Shown here: positions 43,343 through 51,769 of the stretch, in pieces
Position numbering within the stretch: the first letter of the stretch is position 1
Layout of the letters: every line of letters begins with the position of its first letter
DNA from: Govania unica
Lineage (GTDB): Bacteria; Pseudomonadota; Alphaproteobacteria; Sphingomonadales; Govanellaceae
Reading direction: 5' to 3'
Length of the DNA: 64,000 nucleotides
Assembly: GCF_027920805.1 (NCBI RefSeq)
Contig: NZ_JANWOI010000001.1
Location: 124,001 to 188,000, forward strand
Notes under the pieces: model-generated
Seen by the model: only the letters and a program-made list of their open reading frames with translations
Databases searched by the model: none
What the model was told of the DNA's origin: nothing
Made by a program: the position numbers and the translations under genes

Positions 43343-44353
43343 ATGAACGCTCCGACAACCAGCATGACCCCGTCCTCGTCCGTTTCCTGCTGCGGTCCAG
43401 AAGCTCCGGCGGACAATTTCCGTCATGACTGGACCCGCGAAGAGGTTGAGGCGCTGTTCGCGCGTCCCTTCGCCGATCTTATGTTTGATGCGCAGACCCT
43501 GCATCGTCAGAATTTTGACGCGAACAAGGTGCAACTGAGCCAGCTGCTCAGCATCAAGACCGGCGGTTGCCCGGAAGATTGCAAATATTGCCCGCAGTCG
43601 GCGCTTTATGACACCCAGGTCAAAGCCGAAAAACTGATGGATGTGCAGGCTGTGCTCAAGGTCGCGGAAAGCGCCAAGGCGGCCGGAGCCACCCGCTTCT
43701 GCATGGGTGCCGCCTGGCGCAGCCCCAAGGATCGCGACCTTGAAAAGGTGTGCGAGATGATCGAGGGCGTCAAGGCCATGGGTCTTGAAAGCTGTGTCAC
43801 TCTCGGCATGCTCGGGGAGACGCAGGCCCAGCGCCTGAAGGTCGCCGGTCTCGATTATTACAACCATAATATCGATACCTCGCCCGAGTATTATAAAGAG
43901 ATCATCACCACCCGGACCTATGACGATCGTCTGGAAACCTTGCAGAACGTGCGCGACGCCGGGATCAATGTCTGCTGCGGCGGGATTGTCGGCATGGGCG
44001 AGGATCGCTCCGACCGCGCCGGGATGCTGATCACGCTTGCCAATATGCCGAAACATCCGGAAAGCGTGCCGATCAACATGCTGGTGCAGGTGGAAGGCAC
44101 GCCGCTTGATCATGAAAATCAGATGGACGCGCTTGAATTCGTGCGCACCATCGCCGTCGCCCGCATCCTGATGCCGGCGTCCTTCGTGCGGCTGTCGGCC
44201 GGGCGTGAGGATATGAGTGACGAGACCCAGGCGCTTTGCTTCCTCGCCGGGGCCAATTCGATCTTTTACGGTGAAACGCTTCTGACCACGCCGAACCCGG
44301 CTCAGAACAATGACACGGCCCTCTTTGCACGGCTGGGCATCACGGCGGCCTGA
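43343..44353 (+). CDS. bioB: Biotin synthase
   Basis: 336 aa radical-SAM enzyme that inserts sulfur into dethiobiotin. The [4Fe-4S] cysteines are in [17 protein letters not shown] (CxxxCxxC). Further marks are [46 protein letters not shown] and [14 protein letters not shown]; Arg for the [2Fe-2S] cluster is in VRLSAGRE. It starts the plus-strand bioB-bioA-aminopeptidase operon; bioA begins one base after its stop. Confidence 0.98.
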   Translation: MNAPTTSMTPSSSVSCCGPEAPADNFRHDWTREEVEALFARPFADLMFDAQTLHRQNFDANKVQLSQLLSIKTGGCPEDCKYCPQSALYDTQVKAEKLMDVQAVLKVAESAKAAGATRFCMGAAWRSPKDRDLEKVCEMIEGVKAMGLESCVTLGMLGETQAQRLKVAGLDYYNHNIDTSPEYYKEIITTRTYDDRLETLQNVRDAGINVCCGGIVGMGEDRSDRAGMLITLANMPKHPESVPINMLVQVEGTPLDHENQMDALEFVRTIAVARILMPASFVRLSAGREDMSDETQALCFLAGANSIFYGETLLTTPNPAQNNDTALFARLGITAA

Positions 44354-44354
44354 T

Positions 44355-45623
44355 ATGGCGGAACCGGACTGGCTTGAGGACGCGGCACGGCATCTCTGGC
44401 TGCCCTATGCCCAGATGCAGACCGCGCCCGCGCCTTTGCCTGCCGTCCGGACCGAGGGCTCGGTCATTCACCTTGCTGACGGGCGGGAGCTTGTGGATGG
44501 CGTCGCCTCCTGGTGGACGGCCTGTCATGGTTATAATCATCCCGATCTGCTGACTGCGGTCGAAACCCAGTTGTGGCGCATGCCCCATGTCATGTTGGGT
44601 GGGTTGGTGCATGAACCTGCGGCGCGGCTTGCGGCGCGGCTCGCAAAACTGCTGCCCGGCGATCTCGATCATGTGTTTTTCGTTGATTCCGGCTCGGTCG
44701 CGGTAGAGGTGGCGCTTAAAATGGCGCTGCAATACTGGATCAACAAAGGGGTGGCCGGGAAGCGCCGCTTTCTGTCGTTCCGCTTTGGCTATCATGGCGA
44801 TACTTCGGGGGCCATGGCGGTCTGCGATCCGGACGAAGGCATGCACAGCCTGTTCGCGGGCTATGTGACGCCGCAGCTCATCACTGATCTGCCGCGTGGG
44901 GCTGAGGCCCAGGCGGCGTTCGAAACGTTTCTCGCCGCCCATAAACATGAGCTTGCGGCGGTGGTCATGGAGCCGCTCATTCAGGGCGCGGGCGGCATGA
45001 AATTTCATGACCCGGCCGATTTGCGCGCGATCGCCGAGGCGGCGCGGCGGCAGGATGTGCTACTGATTGTTGATGAGATTTTCACCGGCTTTGGCCGCAC
45101 GGGCTCTATGTTTGCAATCGACCAGGCGAGTATCGTGCCCGATATCGTGACCGTCGGCAAAGCCTTGACCGGCGGCATCCTGACCCTTGCGGCAGCGGTG
45201 GCGCGGGGGCCGGTTTATGAGGCGTTTCTTGGCGACGATCCGGGCCGGGCGCTTATGCATGGGCCGACTTTCATGGGCAATGCGCTTGCCTGTGCGGCAG
45301 CCAATGCGTCGCTTGACCTGTTTGAACGCGAGCCGCGTCTGGCCGAAGTCGCTGCCATCGCCGACCAGCTGACGCGTGAGCTTGAGCCTTGCCACAGCCT
45401 TCCGGGCGTGACCGATGTGCGGGTCAGGGGGGCTGTCGGGGTGGTCGAGATGGCGCAGATGGCCGACCCGGCGCGGCTGCGTCAGCGTTTTGCCGATCTT
45501 GGGGTCTGGATTCGACCGTTTGGCAACATTATCTATCTTGCACCGGCTTTCACCATCCGGCCCGCGCAACTGAGCCGTCTCACCACCGCCATTCATGACG
45601 TCATAAAGGATTCCCGGCCATGA
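44355..45623 (+). CDS. bioA: Adenosylmethionine-8-amino-7-oxononanoate aminotransferase
   Basis: 422 aa, fold-type I PLP enzyme that converts KAPA to DAPA with SAM as amino donor. Marks: HLWLPYAQMQTAPAPLPA, DGVASWWTACHGYNHPDL, FGYHGDTSGAMAV, LLIVDEIFTGFGRTGSMF and the PLP lysine in TVGKALTGGILTLAA. The ATG at 44355 sits 1 nt past the bioB stop. Its end overlaps the aminopeptidase gene by 4 nt. With bioB, bioF and bioD the late biotin pathway is complete; pimeloyl-supply genes are not present. Confidence 0.95.
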   Translation: MAEPDWLEDAARHLWLPYAQMQTAPAPLPAVRTEGSVIHLADGRELVDGVASWWTACHGYNHPDLLTAVETQLWRMPHVMLGGLVHEPAARLAARLAKLLPGDLDHVFFVDSGSVAVEVALKMALQYWINKGVAGKRRFLSFRFGYHGDTSGAMAVCDPDEGMHSLFAGYVTPQLITDLPRGAEAQAAFETFLAAHKHELAAVVMEPLIQGAGGMKFHDPADLRAIAEAARRQDVLLIVDEIFTGFGRTGSMFAIDQASIVPDIVTVGKALTGGILTLAAAVARGPVYEAFLGDDPGRALMHGPTFMGNALACAAANASLDLFEREPRLAEVAAIADQLTRELEPCHSLPGVTDVRVRGAVGVVEMAQMADPARLRQRFADLGVWIRPFGNIIYLAPAFTIRPAQLSRLTTAIHDVIKDSRP

Positions 45624-47395
45624 CCGATATTTCGAGCCATAACGCCCGTCTCATCGCCTTGCGGGGCACGCTTCGGGCGCGCGGGCTCGACGGCTTCGTG
45701 GTGGCGCATACGGACGAACATAACAGCGAATATACCCCGGCCTATGCTCAGCGTCTGGCCTGGCTCACGGGCTTTGACGGCTCGGCGGGCATGGGTGTGG
45801 TGCTGGCTGACAAGGCGGCGCTATATGTGGACGGGCGTTACACCCTGCAGGTGCGGGCCCAGACCGACGCCCGGAGTTATGTCTATAAGGACCTGGTGAG
45901 TGAAACGGTTGCGGCCTGGATCGCGACCGAGGCGGCGAAAGGAGCGGTGATCGGCTATGACCCCTGGCTCCATAGCGAGGCCTGGGTCGAGAAAACAGCG
46001 GCTGCTCTCGCGGCGGTGGGGATGCGGCTTCAGGCCACCGACGGCAACCCCATTGACGCCATCTGGACTGACCAGCCGGCAGCACCCGCCGATCCTGCTC
46101 TGCCCTATGATGTGGCCTATGCCGGGGAAAGCTCCGAAGCCAAACGCCAGCGTCTTGCGGCCGGTCTTGACGCCGAGGCCGCCGTCATCACCGCCCTTGA
46201 TTCCATCGCCTGGCTGTTGAACATTCGCGGCACCGATGTGCATTGCACGCCGCTTGTGGTCGCCTTCGCTATTCTGCATGCCGATGCGCGGGTTGATCTT
46301 TATATGGACCCGGCCAAGGTGACCGCTGCGCTCCGTGACCATCTCGGAAACGCTGTGTCGCTGGCGCCGAAGACCGCGTTTGAAGATGGCCTGAAGGCGT
46401 TTGGCGGCAAACGAGTTCTGGTGGATGCGTCCGGGGCGTCCTCGGCGGTGATTTCGGCCCTGACCGATAGCGGCGCCACCGTCGTTCGCGGCAAGGATCC
46501 CTGCACGCTGCCGAAAGCGTGCAAAAATCCGGTTGAGCTTGAGGGCACGCGCCAGGCTCATGTGCGCGACGGGGCGGCGGTCAGCCGGTTCCTCGCCTGG
46601 CTTGCACGGGAAGCGCCGAAAGGCCAGCTTGATGAAATCTTGGCCGCAGAACAGCTTCATGACTTCCGGCGCGAGACCGGAGTTTTGAAGGATCTGAGCT
46701 TCGACACCATCTCGGGCGCGGGGCCGAACGGGGCCATTGTCCATTATCGGGCGACGCCGGAAACCAACCGGCCCATTCAGACGGGCGAGCTTTATCTCGT
46801 GGACAGCGGCGCGCAATATCTTGACGGCACCACCGATATCACCCGCACGGTCGGCATCGGCGCGGTCGGGGCCGAGGAAAAGGACCGTTTCACCCGAGTT
46901 TTGAAGGGCCATATCGCCATCGCCACGGCGCGCTTTCCAAAGGGCACCTCGGGCGCGCAGCTTGATACCCTCGCGCGCATGCCGCTCTGGCAGGTCGGGC
47001 TCAATTACGGTCACGGCACCGGCCATGGCGTCGGCTGTTATCTCGGGGTTCATGAAGGCCCGCAGCGCATCGCCGCAAGCGGCGTGGTCCCGCTTGAGCC
47101 CGGCATGATCGTTTCGAACGAGCCCGGCTATTACAAGACCGGTGGCTATGGCATCCGCATTGAAAATCTGGTGGTGGTCGAACCGACCCACGGCACGCGC
47201 GATGAGATCGAGACCTATGGTTTCGAAACCATCACGCTTGCCCCCATCGACATCAATCTGGTGGAACGCGACCTCCTTACGCAGGATGAGGCCGATTGGC
47301 TCAACAGCTATCATACGCGCGTGCGCGAGACCTTGACCCCTTTGGTCGATCGCGACACCGCCCATTGGCTTGAGACCGCGACGCAGGCGATCTAA
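45620..47395 (+). CDS. Aminopeptidase P family protein (Xaa-Pro aminopeptidase)
   Basis: 591 aa, the three-domain long form. Two N-terminal creatinase-like domains (DGFVVAHTDEHNSEYTPAYA, LDSIAWLLNIRGTDV) precede the M24 catalytic domain. Metal ligands: Asp in LYLVDSGAQYLDGTTDITRT, His in GHGTGHGVGCYLGVHE, Glu in VSNEPGYYKTGGYG and Glu in RIENLVVV. It removes N-terminal residues before proline. It overlaps bioA by 4 nt, so it is co-expressed with biotin genes, an odd functional pairing probably reflecting operon packing. Confidence 0.94.
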   Translation: MTDISSHNARLIALRGTLRARGLDGFVVAHTDEHNSEYTPAYAQRLAWLTGFDGSAGMGVVLADKAALYVDGRYTLQVRAQTDARSYVYKDLVSETVAAWIATEAAKGAVIGYDPWLHSEAWVEKTAAALAAVGMRLQATDGNPIDAIWTDQPAAPADPALPYDVAYAGESSEAKRQRLAAGLDAEAAVITALDSIAWLLNIRGTDVHCTPLVVAFAILHADARVDLYMDPAKVTAALRDHLGNAVSLAPKTAFEDGLKAFGGKRVLVDASGASSAVISALTDSGATVVRGKDPCTLPKACKNPVELEGTRQAHVRDGAAVSRFLAWLAREAPKGQLDEILAAEQLHDFRRETGVLKDLSFDTISGAGPNGAIVHYRATPETNRPIQTGELYLVDSGAQYLDGTTDITRTVGIGAVGAEEKDRFTRVLKGHIAIATARFPKGTSGAQLDTLARMPLWQVGLNYGHGTGHGVGCYLGVHEGPQRIAASGVVPLEPGMIVSNEPGYYKTGGYGIRIENLVVVEPTHGTRDEIETYGFETITLAPIDINLVERDLLTQDEADWLNSYHTRVRETLTPLVDRDTAHWLETATQAI

Positions 47396-47403
47396 AATTT
47401 ACG

Positions 47404-47537
47404 GTCATCCCTCGTGATTTTGCTGTCATCCCCGCAAATTTACTGTCATCCCCGCGAACGCGGGGATCCAGACCGGCAGGGGGCACCTGGAGTTTAGGCA
47501 AGCAAGACTGGATTCCCGCGTTCGCGGGAATGACGGG
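47404..47537. repeat. Palindromic intergenic repeat, family D, with truncated left-end copies
   Basis: GTCATCCCCGCGAACGCGGG and its inverse CCCGCGTTCGCGGGAATGAC bound the main element (47447-47535). Two shorter pieces beginning GTCATCC precede it at 47404 and 47424. It lies between the convergent aminopeptidase and decarboxylase genes. Confidence 0.8.
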
Positions 47538-47583
47538 GAGGGTTTGCTGCATCGCCGCAAAGGTCCGGGGCTAGCGGTAAGCT

Positions 47584-49002
47584 TCAGGACGTGCGGCTCA
47601 GGTCCCCGGCGATGTCCTGCACCCGTGTCCAGGCTTTGTCCATATGTTGGGCGGTCAGGTTGTTCTGGCCGACCGACCAGCGGATGGCCATTTTGCCGTC
47701 GACCTTGGCTCGGGTCAGATAGAGCGTGCCGTCGCGGTTGATGGTGCTGAGCAAGGCTTCATTGAGCGCGTCCGTGTCCGTAGCTCCGGCCGGGCAATAG
47801 CGGAAGGCGAAAAGTGCGAGGCGCGGGCCGATTAACAGCTCGAAATCCGGATGGGCATCGATGGTGGCGGCCATGGCGGCGGCGAGCCGGATATGCTCGC
47901 GGATCATCTCGCGCAGCTCATGGAGCCCATAACGGCGCAGCACGAACCAGAGCTTGAGCGAGCGGAAGCGGCGGCCGAGCGCAATGCCCCAGTCGCGATA
48001 ATCCGTCACCTGTCCGGTTTCGGCGGTTTTGAGATATTCCGGCAGGATGGTGAAGGCGCGGGTATAGGCACCCACATCGCGTACGAACAGCACCGAACAA
48101 TCGACCGTGGTCCTGAGCCATTTATGCGGGTTCATGACCATGCTGTCGGCGGCCTCGATACCCGCGATCATCCAGCGTTGTTCCGGCAGCAACAGCGCGC
48201 TGCCGGCCCAGGCGGCGTCCACATGCAACCAGATGTTATGATCCCGGCAAATCGCGCCGATGGCCTTGAGGTCATCGAACCCGCCAAGCGCCGTCGCACC
48301 TAAGGTGGCGACGCAGAAGGCCGGAATATGCCCGAGTTCGAGATCGGCCTTGATGGTGGCCTTGAGGACGGCGAGGTCGAGGCCGCCATCGGCCCCGGTC
48401 GGGATGGCGCGGTAATGGGCGCGGCCGATGCCGCACAGCAAGACGGCTTTCTCGACCGAGGAATGGGCTTCGATCGAGCCATAGGCGGTCAGTGGGGCGA
48501 TGGCCGCACCACCATCTTCAAGGCCGCGATAATTCAGGGTGCGTTCCCGCGCCGCGAGTGCCGCGCAGAGGGTGGAGGTCGAGGCGGTGTCCTGAATGAC
48601 GCCCTCAAAATCGCTGGGCAGCCCAAGTGCATCGCGCAGCCATTCGAGCACGCGGGTTTCAAGTTCGGTGGCGGCGGGCGAGGTCTCCCACATCATGCCA
48701 TTGACCCCAAGCCCGGCGGTCAGCATTTCCGCGAGCACCGCGGGTGGACTGGAAATCGACGGGAAATAGGCGAAGAACATGGGATGCTGCCAATGGGTGA
48801 GCCCAGGCATGATCAGCCGGTCCATGTCGGCCAGGATAGCGTCCATGGATTCAGGCGTCTCAGGGGCGGCTGTGGGCAGCGCCTTCAGAAGATCGCCGGG
48901 GCTCGTGCGGGCGCGGATCGGGTAGTGCTCGATCTCGTCCATATAGCGGGCGATCCAGTCGACGATCTCATGGCCGTAACGGCGGAATTCTTCACTGTCC
49001 AT
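47584..49002 (-). CDS. Pyridoxal-dependent aromatic amino acid decarboxylase (group II)
   Basis: 472 aa of the DOPA/tryptophan/tyrosine decarboxylase group. HWQHPMFFAYFPS, WETSPAATELE, H180 in SIEAHSSVEKA (stacks on PLP), D262 in LHVDAAWAGS and the PLP lysine K294 in MNPHKWLRTT are all present. The LHVDAAWAGSALLLPE region is like plant and animal enzymes. It would convert an aromatic L-amino acid to its amine plus CO2; the exact substrate cannot be read. It is divergent from the ATL gene. Confidence 0.93.
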   Translation of the reverse strand: MDSEEFRRYGHEIVDWIARYMDEIEHYPIRARTSPGDLLKALPTAAPETPESMDAILADMDRLIMPGLTHWQHPMFFAYFPSISSPPAVLAEMLTAGLGVNGMMWETSPAATELETRVLEWLRDALGLPSDFEGVIQDTASTSTLCAALAARERTLNYRGLEDGGAAIAPLTAYGSIEAHSSVEKAVLLCGIGRAHYRAIPTGADGGLDLAVLKATIKADLELGHIPAFCVATLGATALGGFDDLKAIGAICRDHNIWLHVDAAWAGSALLLPEQRWMIAGIEAADSMVMNPHKWLRTTVDCSVLFVRDVGAYTRAFTILPEYLKTAETGQVTDYRDWGIALGRRFRSLKLWFVLRRYGLHELREMIREHIRLAAAMAATIDAHPDFELLIGPRLALFAFRYCPAGATDTDALNEALLSTINRDGTLYLTRAKVDGKMAIRWSVGQNNLTAQHMDKAWTRVQDIAGDLSRTS

Positions 49003-49064
49003 GGACTGATCTTCTCAGCAGCGGGTTGAACGGTCATAGTAGTGAGAGCGGGGAGGGAGGCCAA

Positions 49065-49409
49065 GTGCCAAAGACCAAAAGCTATTACGATAAAGTCTAT
49101 GACATCACCCGGCTGATCCCACGCGGGCAGGTCGCGAGCTATGGCCAGATTGCCGATTATATCGACGGTTGTACGCCGCGCATGGTGGGCTATGCCCTGT
49201 TCGCGCTACGCGGGGAGACGGATGTGCCCTGGCAACGGGTGGTGAATGCGTCGGGCGGCATCAGTCCGCGTCCCGGCTCTGACCGTCAGCGCGCGCGGCT
49301 TGAGACGGAAGGAATCTTGTTTTCAGCGGTGGGCAAGATCGATCTCAAACGCTTCGGCTGGCCGGGTCCTGAGCCTTCGTGGCTGGCCAAAAACGGGTTG
49401 CTGCCATGA
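49065..49409 (+). CDS. Alkyltransferase-like protein (MGMT family, non-catalytic)
   Basis: 114 aa from a GTG at 49065 with GGGAGG four nt upstream; the longer TTG-started frame has no such site. The DNA-binding part shows IPRGQVASYGQIADYI and a helix with RMVGYALFAL. At the alkyl-acceptor site where MGMT has PCHRV this protein has VPWQRVVN, with Trp56 at the Cys position, so it cannot take alkyl groups. ATL proteins bind O6-alkylguanine and pass the lesion to nucleotide excision repair. Confidence 0.9.
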   Translation: MPKTKSYYDKVYDITRLIPRGQVASYGQIADYIDGCTPRMVGYALFALRGETDVPWQRVVNASGGISPRPGSDRQRARLETEGILFSAVGKIDLKRFGWPGPEPSWLAKNGLLP

Positions 49410-49414
49410 GAGGG

Positions 49415-50044
49415 TCAGGCCGACATGCTCGGGCGGGCGGAGACGATTTTATACCAGCGTGTGAGGTGGATGAGATTCTCGGACGGCGTGAGTTTCACTC
49501 GCCCGGCGAAATCGACGCAGACGATGGCGGTGATGTCGGCCAGCCCGAAAGCCGCGCCGCTGACATAGGCTGATTGGGCGAGGCGGTCATTCAGGGTGGC
49601 AAAGAACAGTCCGACCCGGGCGCGACCCCGCTCAACCAGCGCTGGGATCTGCTCGAATCCCTGCGGTCCGCTGAGCGCCCGGCCGACGAAGCCTGGTGCG
49701 TGATTGCGCAGGGCTTCGGCAACCGGGAAAAAGCCCTCGATTTCCATGCGGTGGTCCCACATAGCGATCTCGGCTCGTTCCCGTGCCGTGCGGCCGCATA
49801 AGGGCGGATCTGGATGGAGCTCTTCGAGATAGCGACAGATGGCGACGCTCTCGGTGATGACGCTGCCATCATCGAGTTCAAGGGCAGGAACTTCACAGAG
49901 CGGATTGATGCGTCGGAACTCTGGCGAGAGATGCGCGTTGTTGCGCAGGTCAACTTGCACGAGTGGGATATCAAGACCTTTTTCAGTCATGAAAATACGC
50001 ACGCGGCGCGGACTTGGCGCGGGTGTGCAGTCATAAAGTTTCAT
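49415..50044 (-). CDS. Glutathione S-transferase family protein
   Basis: 209 aa. The N-terminal thioredoxin-like domain (MKLYDCTPAPSPRRVRIF, INPLCEVPALELDDGSVITE, ESVAICRYLE with the Glu-Ser pair that binds the gamma-glutamyl end) is followed by an all-helical C-terminal domain with FGLADITAIVCVDFA. Catalytic Ser/Tyr/Cys near the N-terminus is likely Ser11, Ser being typical for this type. The substrate is unknown. It converges with the ATL gene with a 5-nt gap. Confidence 0.9.
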   Translation of the reverse strand: MKLYDCTPAPSPRRVRIFMTEKGLDIPLVQVDLRNNAHLSPEFRRINPLCEVPALELDDGSVITESVAICRYLEELHPDPPLCGRTARERAEIAMWDHRMEIEGFFPVAEALRNHAPGFVGRALSGPQGFEQIPALVERGRARVGLFFATLNDRLAQSAYVSGAAFGLADITAIVCVDFAGRVKLTPSENLIHLTRWYKIVSARPSMSA

Positions 50045-50684
50045 GGCGCAACTTTCTACAGAGCCCTGCAGGGTCGGCTTTTGCTGCAGACTGGACGTAA
50101 GGACTTAATCTGTCACGATTTTGTCTCTTATGAAAAAGACCTTGTGGGGGCCATTATCGGACGGTATTGACCCTGAGTGGCTTGTTGCAAGATTGAGATA
50201 GAATAAGTGGATAAGAACCTTAAAATTGCTCCTGGTCACATAAATGACGCAAAGCTGGGTTAGCCCTATGGCTGTCTGGTTCCACATTAAGTTGTGATGC
50301 GGATTGTAAAGTAAAGGTTACAGTATCACTGTTTGCATTATTCCAGACAATCCTCTAATCCTATGGGCTTATGGGACTATACATAAGGCATTGTGTGCAT
50401 ACCCAAAAAACATACGTGTTTGGTTGAAAAACGGGTGAGTAAAGATTATAAGCCTAGCCAGTTCCATTGAAGCATTTTGTGGACTGGTTTAGAAACGTTC
50501 GCGGTCTGATTCTCTTGGCGATAGGTAAGGGCGGATTATGTGCTTTGTCCCGGAGATGATCAGACTTGTTAAGCTTACGTAAAGATAAAGTTTGGCAAAC
50601 TTGCCGCGATTGCTACTTCCCGGGGGGGGAACGGCAGAGACAAGAATCTCGTCATGCTCTGATAACGAGACGGAATGGAGCCGC
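50045..50684. other. Long AT-rich intergenic region before the sugar transferase gene
   Basis: About 640 bp with lower GC than its flanks. I see no ORF with a ribosome binding site apart from the weakly started extension of the sugar transferase frame (from 50592), no repeat and no strong hairpin. It most likely holds the regulatory region of the polysaccharide/secretion genes. Confidence 0.45.
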
Positions 50685-51653
50685 ATGTTAGATGAAAACC
50701 AGGTGAATTGGCGCATGGGGCAGTCGCAAACCCTGGACGCTCACGCCGACGGATCGTCTGCTGATCATCCTTATAGCATGGACTTTTCGGCTGTTTCTTT
50801 TTCCAAAAGCATCAAGGAGTCTTTTTCAAGGAGCATCATCGAGTCTGCTGTCAATACAGATGACATGATTGCCCCGGTCAAAGACATTACTGTTGCCGTT
50901 CGTGCCCAGCCATTGTCGCTGCGCTTGCTGGATATCTGCGGAGCACTGGTTGGGTTGACGCTGAGCGCCCCTTTCATGCTGATCGCCATGTTGCTTATCT
51001 GGCTTGAGGATCGTCATAATCCTTTTTATATTGCCGAGCGGATCGGCGCCGGTGGCAAGCCGTTCCGTTTTATCAAGCTGCGCTCGATTTCCGTACGGCG
51101 GGGTGTCGGCTCCGACGAGATCATCACCGCTGACGATCCGCGCGTGACGCGGCTTGGTCATTTTATCCGGGCTTCCAAATTTGATGAATTGCCGCAGTTC
51201 TGGCATGTGTTGCACGGCGATATGAGCCTGGTGGGCCCGCGCGCCAATGTGGCCTCCATCGTCGAGTCCTTCACCGAGGAAGAGCGGCAGATCATTTCGA
51301 TCAAGCCGGGGATCACTGACCTTGCGTCCATCGTGTTCCTCAATCTCGGCAAGGTGCTTGAAGGGTCACGTGACCCGAAGCTTGATTACAACCGGCTGGT
51401 GCGGCCGTGGAAAAGCCGTCTTGCGCTTTTATATGTGCGCAATCAGTCACTTGGGCTGGCATTGCGGACGCTTGTTCTGACGGTGGTTGCCTTTGTCAGT
51501 CATCCGCGGGCGCTTGAAGGTGTGGCACGTCTGGCCTCTCATTATAAAACGGATCCCCGCCTCGCCCGCATTGTGCGCCGGGAAGAAGGCCTTGTGCCCT
51601 ATCCGCCACCGGGCGCGGATAAAATCGTCAATTCGCTGTCGGGCAGGATGTAG
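50685..51653 (+). CDS. Bacterial sugar transferase (initiating phosphoglycosyl transferase)
   Basis: 322 aa from the ATG at 50685, which has GGAG four nt upstream. A 70-residue Ser-rich, probably cytoplasmic N-terminus is followed by a re-entrant membrane helix (LDICGALVGLTLSAPFMLIA) and the catalytic domain: FYIAERIGAGGKPFRFIKL, then FDELPQFWHVLHGDMSLVGP, the WcaJ/PglC signature. These enzymes load the first sugar phosphate onto undecaprenyl phosphate for exopolysaccharide or glycan synthesis. A hairpin ends the gene; type I secretion genes follow. Other polysaccharide genes near the window end (61704 on) may share the pathway. Confidence 0.9.
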   Translation: MLDENQVNWRMGQSQTLDAHADGSSADHPYSMDFSAVSFSKSIKESFSRSIIESAVNTDDMIAPVKDITVAVRAQPLSLRLLDICGALVGLTLSAPFMLIAMLLIWLEDRHNPFYIAERIGAGGKPFRFIKLRSISVRRGVGSDEIITADDPRVTRLGHFIRASKFDELPQFWHVLHGDMSLVGPRANVASIVESFTEEERQIISIKPGITDLASIVFLNLGKVLEGSRDPKLDYNRLVRPWKSRLALLYVRNQSLGLALRTLVLTVVAFVSHPRALEGVARLASHYKTDPRLARIVRREEGLVPYPPPGADKIVNSLSGRM

Positions 51654-51695
51654 GCGCCGGACAGTAAGGTTTCCGTAGCATCTGTTATGTTAGAA

Positions 51696-51726
51696 AAAGC
51701 CATGCTGGAGTTTTCAGTATGGCTTT
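51696..51726 (+). terminator. Hairpin after the sugar transferase gene
   Basis: AAAGCCATGCTG (51696-51707) pairs with CAGTATGGCTTT (51715-51726), 12 bp with one G-U, loop of 7. The tail is only weakly T-rich. It separates the sugar transferase gene from the type I secretion genes. Confidence 0.5.
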
Positions 51727-51769
51727 GTGCATTTCGAAGCTTGGATTTGGCTTTTAGCGAAGATCAATC

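Noticed and set aside
43170-43358. N-terminal extension of bioF
   Set aside because: It crosses the divergent promoter and the bioB start; the family N-terminus is at 43169.
50572-50610. TTGGCAAACTTGC as a sigma-54 promoter
   Set aside because: The GG and GC elements are not 10 nt apart as sigma-54 requires.
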